Below, one piece after another: positions 12,601-27,600 of a stretch of 64,000 nucleotides of DNA. The stretch's first letter is position 1; each line of letters opens with the position of its first letter. The DNA lies in contig JBBELK010000216.1 of assembly GCA_037783545.1 (NCBI GenBank), positions 1,116,001 to 1,180,000 on the forward strand, in the 5' to 3' direction. The notes under the pieces were generated by a model. That model was not told the DNA's origin and did not search any database. It worked only from the letters and a program-made list of their open reading frames with translations. This DNA comes from Henricia sp. BOLD:AAB3569 (taxonomy: Eukaryota; Echinodermata; Asteroidea; Spinulosida; Echinasteridae). Both the position numbers and the translations under genes were made by a program.

Positions 12601-15600
12601 TTTTTATTGCAATTGCGGTTTGGCAAACTTATGTCGATCATCTTGTATCCCTCAACAAAATGGAGTTCTGTGCCAAAATATCTGCAGTTGCAACAAGTAT
12701 GCTTTAACAGGCTGGGTTCTTTGCAGCCTATTAATTGCAGCAAGTTGTCCAGGGTTCACATCTGCCTGTTACATTACTGCTCACTGTATGTGACCCTTCC
12801 AAAAATACGCTGGGGTCAACTGGGGTTAGCATGTATTGCTCCATTGTTAAGGAGATCTTTGACACCGTGGTGACAATGAATTCCACATGCTTCAGCCGAA
12901 GTTGGAACTGTTGAAGAAAGTTGTACTTGACTTGAAATGCTATTTAAAGGGCCCCTGAAATGGTGTTCTTATCAATGAAATCTATGGAACTAGTCCATTA
13001 ATTTACAATCATAAAAACCCTACTTGGGAGTTGTTTGGGGGGTTAAAATCAAGGTTTTTTATTTTTATGCTAAGGAAAATTTACATATGCATGAGCAAAG
13101 TGGTGATGTCACATTAGGAAAACACAGGAAATCTCATTTAACTGTGCACAAAAGTTTCCACAATTTTCTCCAACTTGCTGAAACTTTTGTAACCCATGAT
13201 GTTTTGGGTTTTTTTTACACGTTGCCTGTTGCAAACCATGAAAAAACTAAGGCTGGACACTGCAGCATTTTTCCACAATTCCAGTCTTATGTTTTTTCTT
13301 TGCTTTTCTGCTCTGTGTTCCTAAAGTGACATGCCCCAAACAGCGCCCTCTTTCTGTGAGTTTATGTGAAGAAATTTTCAAAGTTGAAAAATGCCACTTT
13401 TTATTCATGGGGCATCAAAATGAACAGTAGTATTGTCTTTCTACACAAGTAATCCTTCATATGCAGTAAAAACTGTACATAAAGTTATTGAGCATTTTAG
13501 GGGCCTTTTAACTTGAAGCTGGAATTGGCTGTTTCTACTGCCAAAATGTTGTTGTACGGGGTATGCATCAACAAATAACCATTTAATACTTTCTATTGGA
13601 TGGATATCGAAGCATTTCTGAAATGGTGATTATGATATTCCATTCTTTGAGAAAAACTCTGTCGGGGTCAAATAACGAGACCACTATTTTTTTATTTTGT
13701 CTTCCCAGTTTGAAGGCTGCAACAAGGCTTTCTCTCGTCTGGAGAATCTTAAGATCCATCTTCGATCTCACACGGGGGAGAAACCGTACCTATGTACTCA
13801 TCCCAACTGTACAAAGGCCTTCAGTAACTCATCGGACAGGGCCAAGCATCAGCGAACACATCTAGATACGGTAAGTTGACCTTAACAGGTTGCTGTAGAT
13901 ATGAATGAGTTGAAAAAAGTGTGAATGTTTCTTTTTCATCTTGTGCTAAGACCCTCCCTTTTATAACTAGTAGGCTAACTGCATGTTTCTAGTTCGGAGA
14001 AGAACTGGATCACAGGCCCAGTAGAAACGGAATGGAGTGACAAATTTTCTGTGTAATGCTGTTAACCACCTCTCGAGGTGGACCATGATGTTGTGTGACC
14101 CAAATAGCTTTCCGTGCTTCCGGAATGTGCGGTTTAATGCCAGGCATCCGGCATTTTATGCTTCAGTAGATCACGCCGGACAACGAAGAACCGGTTCAGA
14201 GGTTGGTTAAAATAGCGGGTAATCAGCGTTTGCCCTTAACATTTTTCCCAATTGGCCAACGGGGCCAGTTGGCATTTCAAGTGGCCCGGTTCTTTTTACA
14301 CACAGTCGACCTTTAATGTTTGCAATAACTACATTTGAGTGAATAAATTAGGAAAATTTGGTAGTCATGAGGTTCTCCCCAGTACAAGTTATATTTTAAC
14401 AGAACAGCCGGACCATTTGGGGAGGCTTTCCAACTGGCCCGAGATGATTTCAACTGTCATTTGGCCAACGGACCAGTGCTAATTCGAACGCTGGTAATAC
14501 GGTGTAATGCGGAGTGCTTAGTAGAAAAATTCTGGTAGCCATGATGAACCTCTACATTTAAAGGCACAGGCTCGTCAGCAATGCACGCGCGCCAAATTCA
14601 GCCACAAAATATGCAGATCCATAGCAAAGGCATGGAGCTGCGTATTTTGTGGCACAAATTTGGCACGCGCGCATTGCTGACGAGCCTTTGCCTTTAAGTC
14701 AGTCATGGTCAACATTTTTGTGGATATTTCACTTCCAAAAAACTAAGGTCAAGGTAAATATGACTGGGGAGCCATATCACACAGTCCCGTGGTCTGTGGC
14801 AATTGACTATATTTGTAGCAGGGTCTTAACTTGATTTATATTGACTGCAGCTATATGTGCACTGCTGATTTGGGGCTTTTTAGTGCTGTAAATCCAGTGT
14901 CCTATTTCCAACGGTTTATGCTTAGTATTCCTCGGAGCGTCTTTTCGTTAATGACTGTGTAATCCTTGGAGAGGTTAAGTATTTGTGCCATGGCCAAGGA
15001 CTGTGCTGACAAATTAAGATTTAACATATTTGACCTTTTAAAAATCCATTTTTTTTTTTAAAGGGAAGATTTTGGAAAGTTAGCACTTAATATGTGGCAG
15101 TTTGTAATTCCTTTCAATTGATGTTGAAGGACAGGATAGCACAGGCAAAGTACATTTACCTGAAAATACCACATTTGGTAAAGTTATTGGCCTTCAATTA
15201 ACCCAGGTTCTGGCTTTTCTCCCAATCTTGAAGAAGTTGTCAGAAGAGCCAGGTTATTTTGGATAAAATGCCCGAGGTTACGGAGTGTGCAGTAGACACC
15301 AAAACAAAGTATCATTAGTTTGGGGAGTTTTTGGTGGATCTAGGGGGAAACCCAATAATAACATGCGGCATGTCATCGATGTAGCCTTATGGAGCCTCAT
15401 AATTGGAACAAGACATTGTTTGCGTCTCCAGGGATGACCCGCAATGACCCCAGAGTTCGCGGTGCACTGGAAGATAATGCACCTCACTCACTTTGTCCAA
15501 GATCCCTGGTATTAGTTGAAGTGCACACTCACATACTTTGGCCGAAAACCTCAAGTTGAAAGCAATTTTTTTGGGCTGGATCTTGAAATTCAGAAAAGTA

Positions 15601-18600
15601 TTGTACACTAGTTAGAAAGCCTTGTTCGCTGATTCACACTGAATCTTTTCACACATGTTTTTGATGTGCATCACTTCAAAAGCGGCATGGAGGGAATTTG
15701 GAGTAGAACGACGCACTGAAAACCACAGAATCAACTTGGGAGGAATTCGGAAAGTGCTTTTGTGATTCTGTGATTTTCAGTGCGTCATTTCACTCCAAAT
15801 ACCCTCCAAACCGCTTTTTCCTAAAGCGATGATCATCAGATTTACACGCGAAAATGCTCAGTGTGAATCCACCCTTAGAGGTACATAATTTATTTATTTA
15901 TTTATTTATTTATTCACCACATCCAACAGCGGAAGGACCGCCAATTACAGGAATGGGATCAATTAACATAAATAACTATAAGTAAAAGTTCTGTATACAT
16001 AAATAAAGCATTTAAAGCATTAAAAAAAAATAATAAAAAAATAATAAAAATACACAAATTAAACAAAAAGAATGACCAACAACTAAAAATTCTGAACAAA
16101 ATAAGAATTAAAAAAATAAATTAAAAACAATTTTTATATAAAAAATAAAATTAAAATAAATAGAATAAATGTTTTACACAAAAATTGTACGTACATGTAG
16201 ATTTAACTAAAAAGAGCATGGTTAACCTGTTTGCGAAAGGAGTTAAGAGAAGGTGCACCAAACACATCACATTTCCCATGGAGCCCATTGTAGGTGGACG
16301 AAATCCTTGAGATAAAGCCATTACAGAGATAATGCATTACAGTGAAACTTTGTATTAATAGTGGCCACCCTTGGCCACTGTAAACAAGTGGTCCCATTAT
16401 AAAGGTTGCTTAACCATTAACTACATGGCATTTGGGACCAAAGATGGGTGGCCACTATGAACAGGTGGCCTCTTTATCAAGGTGGCCTTAATAGCAGGTT
16501 TCACTGTACTTCTCAAATTGAGAAAAATATGAAGTACCAACTTCCAATGTGTTGATAAAAACAAGTCCAAGTCATGTTGAACGCTGGCAGATGTTAATTC
16601 TTTCCGAGTCCAATCACACTGCCATCGCTAAGCCTTGGGATGTCTGGCCGACCTTTTGTTCTTGACCTGTTGCATTCCTCAAGTCTCTGTTTCAACCATT
16701 AGTCAGTGTCTGGTCTCAATTGCAGGCAGGAATCTGACAGTGGAGCTTTACCCTAATGGCTTCAAGGGATTTTTCAGCACCTTTTTTTTCAAAACTTGTT
16801 AGGATTTTCGAAATCTGGAAATAAGTAAACCAAAAGAACCCTCTACTTTGTCTGTCCTTACTTTGTTCTATGCCTTTCTGTCTTCAACCCAGGGAGCAAA
16901 AATGCTCTTTACAAAAGTTACATGCTTGTTATCCGAGTTACATCGAGAATTTGTAGGTTTTTGAAAGGTATATTTGCAGGTATATTGTTACTCTTTTTAG
17001 GCTTAAGTTATTACAACAAGTTAAAGTCATTTCTTCTATTTAAGAGAAGATTTGTTGGAAAACATTATCTCAGTTGCCAAAAGGAACCTTAATCTGAAGA
17101 AATTAAGACACAAGTACCAAAATACATCCAAATCACTTCAAAATATGGCAAACTGGATTTTTGAAACGGAAAGTTTCAATCTTGCAGGAAGTTGTTTAGT
17201 GCATTACATTTAATTTGTTTGGATGACCTTAATAACTTCAGACATATTGGTTCCGGCTGAGTTTTGGGCCAGTCTGAAGCTGTACAACACAGCAGGGGTA
17301 CCAGCCAGTCGGTCGGTACTCTGCAAACAGTATCCAGGTTTGGATCACATGATCTCACCGGGAAGGAGTCGGAGGTTAAACTTATTACTAGTTTGTCTCA
17401 TTTAATTGGGAGGATTTTTCCTTTTATTTCACCCTACTTGATCCTGTTTCCACGTATGTAAGACAAAACCGCTTTGATATGGAGAAATGGGCAGGGTTTA
17501 CAGAATTTGAACCAAGTGGTTTCTGGGCTCTGACTTACCACAGAGTTACTGGATAGACAACCAACAGACTTTTTGAGAACAGAAATAGAAATAGAGCATG
17601 CTTTTCTGTAATGATACTAAGGCGAAATAAACAAAAAAACATGTTTCTCGTCCCCGCCCGCTTACTTTTTTGAGGCCGCCTGGATTTATTTTTTATTTTT
17701 TATTTCCAAAAAATGAGACAAAAATATTAAAAACTACAACAAATCCGTCGGAAAATAAATACTTGCGAGTTCGAAGTCTTCTATAGACTCTCTCTGTGAC
17801 TTTCTACATCGTGTAGCTACTGTACCATCGCTAAATATGTCTTCGCACGAGTCTATTTACCTGCAGCGGCCTAGAAATCTCTAATGGCAGTCATCTTGAA
17901 AATTAAAAAATTAAAAGGCCCCTCTTCCTCTTTTTTGAAAACCCGGACGAGAAACATGTTTTATTTTTTACTCGGCCTAAAGTCAATTTCAAGGGAATAA
18001 CCTTGACCAGTTTTGTCGCATTTTACTTTCGTTTTGTATCCTTGAAGCATTTTTTCTTAAAGTCTTTACCAGTTTGAAATATTGTTTTGCTACGTTATAC
18101 CGGAGTAACCTTCCAAATGGACTTATTGGGCATTGAATTAGAACAAATTATTTTCAAAGGCATCCCGTTTCCATTTTGACATGAAATATATTAATGATTT
18201 AGTGAATAATCACTCCCTGATCTTTCTATGACTGCCTTATTTCCATTTTGTCCAGAAACCTTACGCTTGCCAGATACCCGGTTGTACAAAGAGATACACA
18301 GACCCAAGTTCATTAAGAAAGCATGTCAAGGCGCACACGGCTAAAGATCAGCAGGCTAGGAAAAAGGTAAGACCTAGATTATGAAAGGGAACTTTTCCAG
18401 AGACGAAAAGTCCAATGCGGACACAGTGAGTCGGTAAATGCACTCTGGAAGGTCAAACTGCGCATGCTCTCACGGTCTCGGTAAAATTTTACTGTGTCAA
18501 AAAGTCCAAAGGCCCTTGAATAACCAATTGTGACTGCCTTCTACTATCTTATTTTCTAAAAAATCTTATACAATCTTATTTCTTTCTTAACAGCTGCGAA

Positions 18601-21600
18601 CACGAGATGAGTTTGGTCCCCCAGACATCTTGACAAATTGCTTGACGATTCAACCCTTACATCCCCTGTCTCTTGCCGATAGCCCAATGGAACTCAGCGA
18701 CAGCGGGCTGGGAAGGTCGCCTCATTCCTCCATGGCGGGTACCGCATCTGACATGTACCCAAGTAAGATGGAGTGGGGGTGTTGTTGGGTGGGTTGGGGG
18801 TGGGGATGGGTTGGGTGGGAAAGCTCACCCCATTCTTTCATTGCTGGTATCTCGACCATTATGGGACCACCTTTTTTGCATTGTTAGCATCAAATCTGGC
18901 TTGTGACAAAAATGTGGTAGGAATGTGCGATTTCAGTGTCCAGATTTGGAGTGATGCAATGATATACTGGTTAGCAATTTGTTTTAGTTAATTTCAAGCA
19001 GTTCTCATGCAGTAACAGGCGTGAAATTGTTCAGACTTTTGTCTGAAATCAACGAATGCAACACTAATCACCATTGAAATGAAACAACCAAACTTGGGAT
19101 GAGAAAAATCATAAGGGCCTTATCGGGATTTGAACCAGAGACCTCTGACTCACCGGGCAGAGGCTGTATTAGCTGAGCTATAAGGCACAGTTGGTATACT
19201 CCCTCAGGTTTCCCCTATGATCCCAATTTTTCTCTCAGTGTTACATGGAAGTGCAACTGGGCAATCACCATTGAAATGAAACAACCAAACTTCGGCTTTC
19301 CTCTCAACCATAAATCTTTTCTCAACCTTAAAGCTTTTGTCAAACATAAATCCTTTTTCGATCATGAAGCCTTTCTGGTTACCCCTTAGACATGTTCTCC
19401 AGTGCCCACTCAAGCCGTAGTGGCACGGCCACTGGAGCATCTAACTACAGCAATCAGCCTTCACCAGTTCACAGCATGCAGGGCAGTCCGCACAATGCTA
19501 CCACGCATTCGGTGGGAAACCTGGACGACAATAGGGACAGGTGGGTGGAGACATGTCCCCATTTTATTGCACAGATTTTCTTGGCAAACTTTATATTAAT
19601 CTTTAATTATCGTTTTCCTATAAAAGATATAATCACAGGCAAAGCCATTGCATTAAACGGTTGGAACCACTTTTATCTTTCATTTGAGTAAGGTTTTTCT
19701 GATCATATGGTTGATTAACATTTTGGGAAATTACAAAGTGGACAAAACGTCACATATGTTGTGAGGATCAAGTAGAAGTGAGATTTCTGTGTACACTTTT
19801 AGGATGAGACAAGTGTATATCATCAAGCAGCCTTAAAGGCCCTGTAGATGATCTGTTTTTGAGCGATTCTGCGAATAAAACCATTATAAATCAAAAGAAA
19901 GACATCAACAAACTCATCCGAAGAAATTTCATCTTTGTCAAATGTACCACGTTTAAAAAAACATGAAAATCCATATGCGTTTTCCTAGTCTTGGCGGGGT
20001 GTTTCAAATATTCGTTCTCAGTTGATCGGGTACTCGTGGCTTGCTTCATGCACTCTGTGGCGCACATCATATACTGCGTGTGTGCGCGATCCATAAAAAT
20101 GCATCGCGTTGGCACACGCACACGCAGTACACAGCGCCCATGCATTTTGGACCGCGTAGATGCGAACCAAAAATAAGTAAATCGTTTACAAACGATCTAA
20201 ATAATTTCATCTTTACGGATTATTTTCTGGTAAAATTATATCATATTGAGCGAAAACCTTTCATTGGATAGTTGCTATTAATTCAATCTTTACTTTCAGA
20301 ACTTTTCCCCTGTAAACTCGTCGATTACTTTTTGGGATCATTGCAAATGATCCACTGGGCCTTTAATTGAGACCAATGAGTAAAAGACTGGCCTTAACGT
20401 TTTCACTACGAGATTTTTTAAAGGTTTGCTTATGTTGCTAGTGAGCTGCTGGCAATTATGTCTTTCTGGTTGTAATCATTTCTGAGTAGACATTTCTCAA
20501 ACGTCTGTGAGTGGCGCGTTGTAGTAGAAGAGTTAAGCAATGTCTTTATTGACCTCCAAATCAATTTGATCACAGTGGCTGATTTTGTCTCTTTCATCCC
20601 CATTTTACAGGGCTGTTATGTACCCTCATCCTCCCATGAGCGCTGTCAGTCCTACAAGGAGGTCCTTCCCACCAACCTTGCTACCCAGGAGGATACCCCA
20701 GGGTCTCAGCTCTATCCCCCTCAAGCCGTACCCACCCACATCACCAGGTAAGGTCTAGCAACATTTTGCCTGCTTTGTCACAATTTCCTAGATGCTTTTT
20801 TAGCAGGTCATCCATAGACTTGTTCTAACTCCTTACTTGAATTAAGGAATTGATTGCTTTCCGGTGACGTCACGCCTTCCATCCGCCGTTTTGGGTATCA
20901 TTTTTCATGTGATTACCAGCAAAATAAGCAAGAAAAGCGCATGGGTTGCACTTACCTTTGTTGCTTAACCTTGCTTTATGTTGTTGCGCCATGACCGTTG
21001 TATCGAGAAAGATAAAAATGTATTTCTTCAGGCTAAAAATCGTGATCACGTAAAAACACTTTCATTTTTACAAGCCGACTACATGCTCAATAATTTGAAC
21101 GTATCGCAACGCTTGTGTGCGGCATTCTCGAATGAAAATACGCTTATGAGTATTCCTTACGCATGTTCATGTGCGTCTATTGGCGCGCGCGTGTACGCAC
21201 GTGTGCGGCGTGACCGGTGACACCCAAACATTCCCAAAAGTAATTATCTGTGGTTTTTCAAATGAAATAATTTTTGTTAAAACGGAAACTGATTTTGAGC
21301 TCAATTGACCAAGACCAATTCTATGGTTGACTGCCATCCTGCCAGTCCAAGGCTTTCCCAGAATCAACATTAAGCTGAGGACATTGACACTCGAGGCCTT
21401 GGGACAACAGTGTTATGTAAAGTACCTAACGGTCAGTTTCTAACTTTTGGTCACTTTTCAGCTGGTTTGTAAAGAATGAAAACTGACCCAGTCAGGCCCG
21501 TAACCAGGGGGAGTTCCGCTCTACAAAATAAAAATTCAATAATTTGAATAATTAAATTTTTCGTCGCACAATATAGCCAGTTGGATATTAAGAATAAATA

Positions 21601-24600
21601 TATCAAAATATCTTAAAAAGTTAGTACCGCTAAGTGTTTTTGGTGTGATGTATAGCCGGCATTTTACTGTTTCAAAACTAGTGCCTAACGGCACTATTCG
21701 ATCCCCCCCCCGCAAAACTCGCTGGTTACGGGCCTGCCAGTGCAATTTTAGTCAATTTCCTTGTTAAAATTATGACCTTAGCTAAGGGCATGTATTTGAT
21801 TAACATTTAAGTATTAACTCAATATCGAGGTTGCCAGTGCAATTTTAGTCAATTTCTTTGTTATATCGAGGTTTGTGGTCAGGCATTTTAATGCAAATTT
21901 CTTGTAAGTTGTATTCAACCAACATCCAAGAAGGTTTGAAATCAGTCATAGACCTTTTTTGCAAATACCACTGGACTGAACTTAGTCAAAAGACAGAACT
22001 GGATTGTGGCAAGGTTGTTTGCTCGCCATCCTTCCCACAATGCAGTTCAGTCTTTTGTTCAAAAGTTTTTGCAAAAAGGTCTCAGCACCTTTGTAAGTTC
22101 CTAGTCCAGGTACCCACCCATCCACCCTAACAGGTGTAATCTGACTATCCACTCGAATATATTTATAAATAACATCTGAACAGTCAAGAGGTATTTTTAG
22201 AAGTCCCTTGCCAACCAAGAAATATGAAACATCTGTCATGTGACCCTTTCGCCAGGACCCCAGGCATTCCGCTAAGTGTAATAATACATAACAGTGCCCT
22301 TGACGCTAAAACCTGATTTTGGTAGAAATTCCAGTACCTTGCAGTTTGTGTGTATAGGGACACCCCATAATACACCCAGCAGTGCCATTGACATGTCTGG
22401 GCTGTAAATAAACTCGGGCTTGGCCGTATTTCAAGCAAAGCATTGCCATAGTTACGGCGTACCCACGTCATCACTGGAGTAACTTGCCTACTATTGTGGG
22501 CTTGGATCGCAAGGTGCCACCTTTATTTACCCCATGAAACAATAATGCCATTGTTTGGGGTTGGCGCATGATATAGCATTGGGCTTAACAGCCTTGACCT
22601 TTTGGTCTAGATTCAAGGAATATTGTGACTTTGCTCACAATGTGATTTATCTGTTTCTGGAGGTTCGAAGGGAAACAACTTGCAGGAATAAATTTAATTT
22701 TAGGTGTTTTATTTTCGCTTGTGGTGTTGGCACAACACTTGAGAATGGATGTACAGAATGGATATTATTTTGTTGAATAATTGCATGATAGATCATTTAG
22801 AAAGCTAGGAATGTAAATATTCAAGAAATGGTGATTAATCAGGTGATTCGTGATTAATCAAAGATTTGACTGGAAAAAATCTTAATCAAATGGAAGATAG
22901 ATTTAAACTTGGTTAGATAGAAGTGGTTTCAATTGTCCAATGTTCGAGAGGATATCTTTTTATTAGGAAGTGATAGGCCTACTTAAAGGTACATGTAGAA
23001 CACATGATTGGTAAACCGTTACAAATAGTTTTATCTCCCTGTGTGATTGAAGATATGAATGATTAAAACCAACCTGAGTAAAAGTCAGCTCCATAATTCG
23101 CCTAACTTTTGAGAAAACAGTAAACAAAAAATAAGCTTTCCAGTCACTTCGTCATAAACCACTTTGCCATGAACCACTTCGCCATGAACCATGGCCTGTG
23201 TATGTTTGGGCGAACTGGCTCAGGGCGAAGTGGTTTTAAAGCGGAGTGGTTTTAGGGCGAAGTGAATTTTCGTCTCAACATGTTACATTTTAGGCCGTCC
23301 TGGTTACGAGCGTATATTGGAAATTTGTACACAGGGTTTTTAGAAAGGCATATTATCACACTATTTGTAACCCTTTTTTGGCCTAAGTTATCTCTTTAGA
23401 ACAACTGAACCTTATTTCGTTTATTTTGAGACCAGACAAAGGTATTTTCTGAAAAATGTGGTCTGTGTTGAATTCAATTTTTTTTTTAAAAGAGATATTG
23501 ACAAAAATCTATTTTGGCCAGTTTTTGGCAGTGTCACGTTTGCAGATAGCAGGTGCTTATATTACCAGTTAGCTCTTGGCCGTGTCTGTTGACTCTAGAT
23601 ATTGAAAGTGACAGTGAGTGAAATGTTGTTGTGCCTCGTAAACGCTGCTGCGTATTCAGGGGAAACTGTTGAGACACAGTAAATGACTTTTGGCAGGTGA
23701 ACACACGGCTGCGGTTTCGCTTTGTAACAATGGGCTAGGACACAGTCACGTTGGAATTCTTTATGGAGTTGTGTGTGTTGTAGGTGGATTGGGGGAGGGT
23801 TGGAATATTAAGATTTGTGGTATGATTCAGAGCGAAGTTAATGTTCTTGAAGAAAAAAATGTAGGCCTAGTGGTTGAAAGTCATTCCTGTGGTTGAGGTA
23901 GTGTTGAGATAAAATTGGCTTCTATAAATTTGACAGTTTTAGGTGTGTCCGTTAGGGATTTGTGTTCGCGTGAAGCCAAAACAAAACCACAAAAAAACGG
24001 ATATTTTTGGCAGATGAACATTGTAAAATATGTTGTTGTTGTTTGTTAATTTTATGGCATCTTCTGTAACTAAGGCCCTTTTCTATACGGTATTACTCTA
24101 GCTTTAAAGGAGCGTGACCAGAGTTTCTGGAAAATAGTTTTCGATGCAACTTGCCAATATTATCAAGTAACTCCCATACACACCTCCCATGTCCCAAAAA
24201 CCCGAAAACATTCGCAATTTCCAGTAAAAAATTGAACAAAACTACCGAGTATGCTTTCAGCGGATAAACGTTGATACTGGAAAATTAGTTTACAAATAAT
24301 CGGTGGATTTTCGACGATATCCTCAGAAATATGCGGCCTAGAAGCGCGGGAGTTTCAGTTTCGTAATCAGAAAAATATAACGGATGTTATGATATAAAAA
24401 TCTCATGACCCATAAGGTAAGTCCCGGGGAGTTATGGGTAAAACAAAGTGATCTGGTCACACTCCTTTAACTTGACTTTACTGTCAACTAAAGATGACGA
24501 AGAAGGAGATACAGTTTTATTTTAGAAGAGGGAGGAAAACCCCTAGAGAAATCTCCTGGGGGAAACCCAAGCAGTCAAGTAGGGACTGCAAACCCAATCC

Positions 24601-27600
24601 ACACACCCAGGAATCAAACCCAGGACGTCAGAGGTGAAAGGCAGGGAAAGAACCACTACGCCAACCTGACCGCCCTTTTAAAATCTGTGCAATTCATTTG
24701 GACTCTGTAATTTTTTGCGAGAAAAAAATCAAATTAACTCCAAGTTGAGCGGTAGAGCATGGAAAAGTGGGAATTATGAATGGACTCAACGGAATTAGCG
24801 TAGTTGCACTTTCAGATAGCTATAGACGGACTGGTCATTGCCCGCGGTCTGACAGACTTCAAAGCCGGCTGTTGAACTTCCATTTCTCAAGGTCACACGG
24901 ACCCACTATTTTGTTGTTAATATGATAAAGACCGAAACGTGCCACTATCAATGCATTCTCACTTTTTAATCCCCAGAAAAATTTCCACCCACTATTCAAA
25001 GTAGTTTTTTCCCACTAATTTTTTCTGCATGGATGGATTGGTGGGAACTTTGAAATTAACGTATGGAATAAATTTGCCAAGAATTTGACAACTAGAGGTG
25101 GAATCTTTTGTGACAGGTAGAGAAATGAAATTTTTCCAACATTTGTTCATTTTTATTGCTTTTTTAACCTCTGTAAATTAGCCAATTTATAGAGCAGCTG
25201 TAATTGTATACGTTCGCTAAGAAATACCAAGTTAGTTTATTTCAAAAAGAGTATAGAGGGCAACTACGGCCATTCACAGTAAACTTCTTTTCCAGAAAGA
25301 GTTTGCTTGCCTTTTACAACCATGTTTTTACAATTTGTATTGTGTTATACTTCTCTTTAACTTTGTTAAATTGAGTGTGTGAAAAATTGCACATTTAAAT
25401 TGCAATGATGCAAAATGTTAGGCCTACTTCTTAAGTTGACAGGAAAAACATTGCACAATGCGTTGATAACAATGGGAACAAACACCACATGAATTACATG
25501 TATTTCTGTCCAATATGGCACCTTTATGTAGGAAATTACCAACTCTGGTTGGTTTCAAAAGAATTGGTGTGAATTTTTAAAGTTTCGTTCTGAAATAGTG
25601 CTTCATCTGATGTACATTGTATGCACGTGCATTGCATTCAATATGATTGTGCATGCCTGTGACAGCTGCACAGAATTATCTGCGTTTTGTCAATTGTTTT
25701 TATAATGGGAACATGGATGAGATTCAAACCCAGCTTTATTGTCCAAATTATGCCTTTGCCACTCACAAATGTTGTTTGGGCCTTATCATTCTTATTAACT
25801 GCATTACATAATAATTACACTAAATTTTCTGTTTTGCGTTTCTAAAGTGACTGTGTGTCAGTATATTAATCCCCTTTAGTAAGCTGACCTATAGATTATG
25901 TACCTATCTGTACCTATCTGGCGAACACAAAAGCTTAAAGGGCCCCTTATTTAGGATTTTTATCAATGAAATCTATGCTTTAAAACCACTATACTGAGTT
26001 AAAGTCATAACAATCCTATTTGGAGCTTGCTTTGGGGGTTAAAACAAAGGTTTTTAGTTTTTATGCTAATAAAAATATGCATATTCATGACCAAGGTCAC
26101 TATGTCACAAGAGGCAAACACAGGAAAATCACATTGAACTGTGCACAAAAGATTCCACTTTTTTCTCAATTTTCCTGAAACTTTTGTAATCCATGGCTGT
26201 TTGAGTTTGTTTTACATGTTGCCTGCTGTAAGCCATGACAAAACTGGGTGTAGAAACTGCAGCAATTTGCCACAAGTCCAACTTGAAGTCTTATGTTTTT
26301 TCTTAACTTTTCCCTTCTGTCTTCCTTTCGTGATGCACTCCAAAACAGCACCCTCTGTCTGTGATTATTGCAATGAAATCTTCAAAGTTGAAAAAGGCCA
26401 CCTTTTATTGATTTTGTTGAACAAGTAATCCGTCATTATGAAGCAAAGCTTAGGCACAAAGTTGTTTAGCATGTCACAGGCCCTTTAACTACAAAGTTGT
26501 ATGTTTGTGTCACATTTGGCCTTTAAAAAAAATGTTATAGTTAACCCTACAAAATGCTGCAGGTATGCAAAGTTTCTAGTTTGTAAAATGGCTTAAAAGT
26601 CCTAGTCTTAAAAGGGTATTTTTGCCATAGGGATTCCGTAACTATAATACTTAAAATTTGTGCCGTTTCAAAGTGTGGGAACCAAGAAATTCCCACTCTA
26701 TTCGTTGATACTCCAGATAAATATAGCCTACAACAAAAGGTGGTTGTTATTGATATCTGGCCCAAGTCATAATATAGTTGCCCCAGATTGTGGTAATATT
26801 TAAGATTGCAATTGCATTGGTTTTGACAAACTTTGTTGTTATTTGGCAAATAGAGACAGATAAAAGAAAACACTAAAACACTACTGTTGTTGCTGGTTCA
26901 ACTCAACCCAATTCAGGAAAAATATGAAAAACTGAATAACATCATGAGCAAATGTAGGGAAAAAAATAAAGTTTGAAGGCCATACTTGAAGCATCTTTTC
27001 TAGGGATGGGAATTCAATTTGTTTTCGGTTAACCGGTTAAATGTCCCATCCCTAATCTTTTCTGCTTTACAGAGGAGAGTCTGAGCACACACCTTTCTTC
27101 CTGTGGATAGTATTTTGGGGAGATAATTTATATGATTCTTGGGTTGAAACAAAATCCATTTCTAGGAAAATCTAAACAAGCTCCTTTAATTCTCACAAGA
27201 TTTTAGTCCCAAAAGGCAAACGGTATTCTTAGAATAATTATTGAAATATAAGTTCTGATCTATGTATGAATTATGTCATAAAAAATACTTTAGGTTTTTG
27301 TCATTGTTGCCCGGTTATTGTAAGAAACTTCTTCAGTTTCAAGCTAAATTTGCATATAATGACTAGCCTGGTGGCGTCATTTCTGGAAATACTATATTCG
27401 TGCCAGGGTTCCTGAAATATTTCGTCTGGATCAAATAGCCCAAGGGGTTTTCGCGGTAAAAACCCACACTGTCTAAAATAAAGATATGTTTACAAAATGT
27501 GCCATAAATGGCATTCGTATCTTTGCGGTGATGTCTATGAAAAAAAAGCAGCAATATTAGTAGTAGGAATTTGGTGTTTAAATTGTATTCTCTCCTTACA

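Larger units (their letters stand above)
6623..13708 (+). other. GLIS intron (7.1 kb) between finger-3 halves
   Basis: GT-AG intron, no exon seen. It contains a tRNA-like repeat (6766-6965), a MITE copy (10658-10775), a tRNA-like remnant (10788-10855), a polypyrimidine block (12308-12453) and a TTAA-type transposon (12944-13511). The rest is unannotated AT-rich DNA. Confidence 0.8.
13871..18255 (+). other. GLIS intron (4.4 kb)
   Basis: No exon seen. It holds a palindromic TTAA MITE (14558-14697), a hairpin MITE (15631-15870), a truncated SINE tail with a following A-rich tract (15888-16195), and another MITE (16339-16507). Confidence 0.8.
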
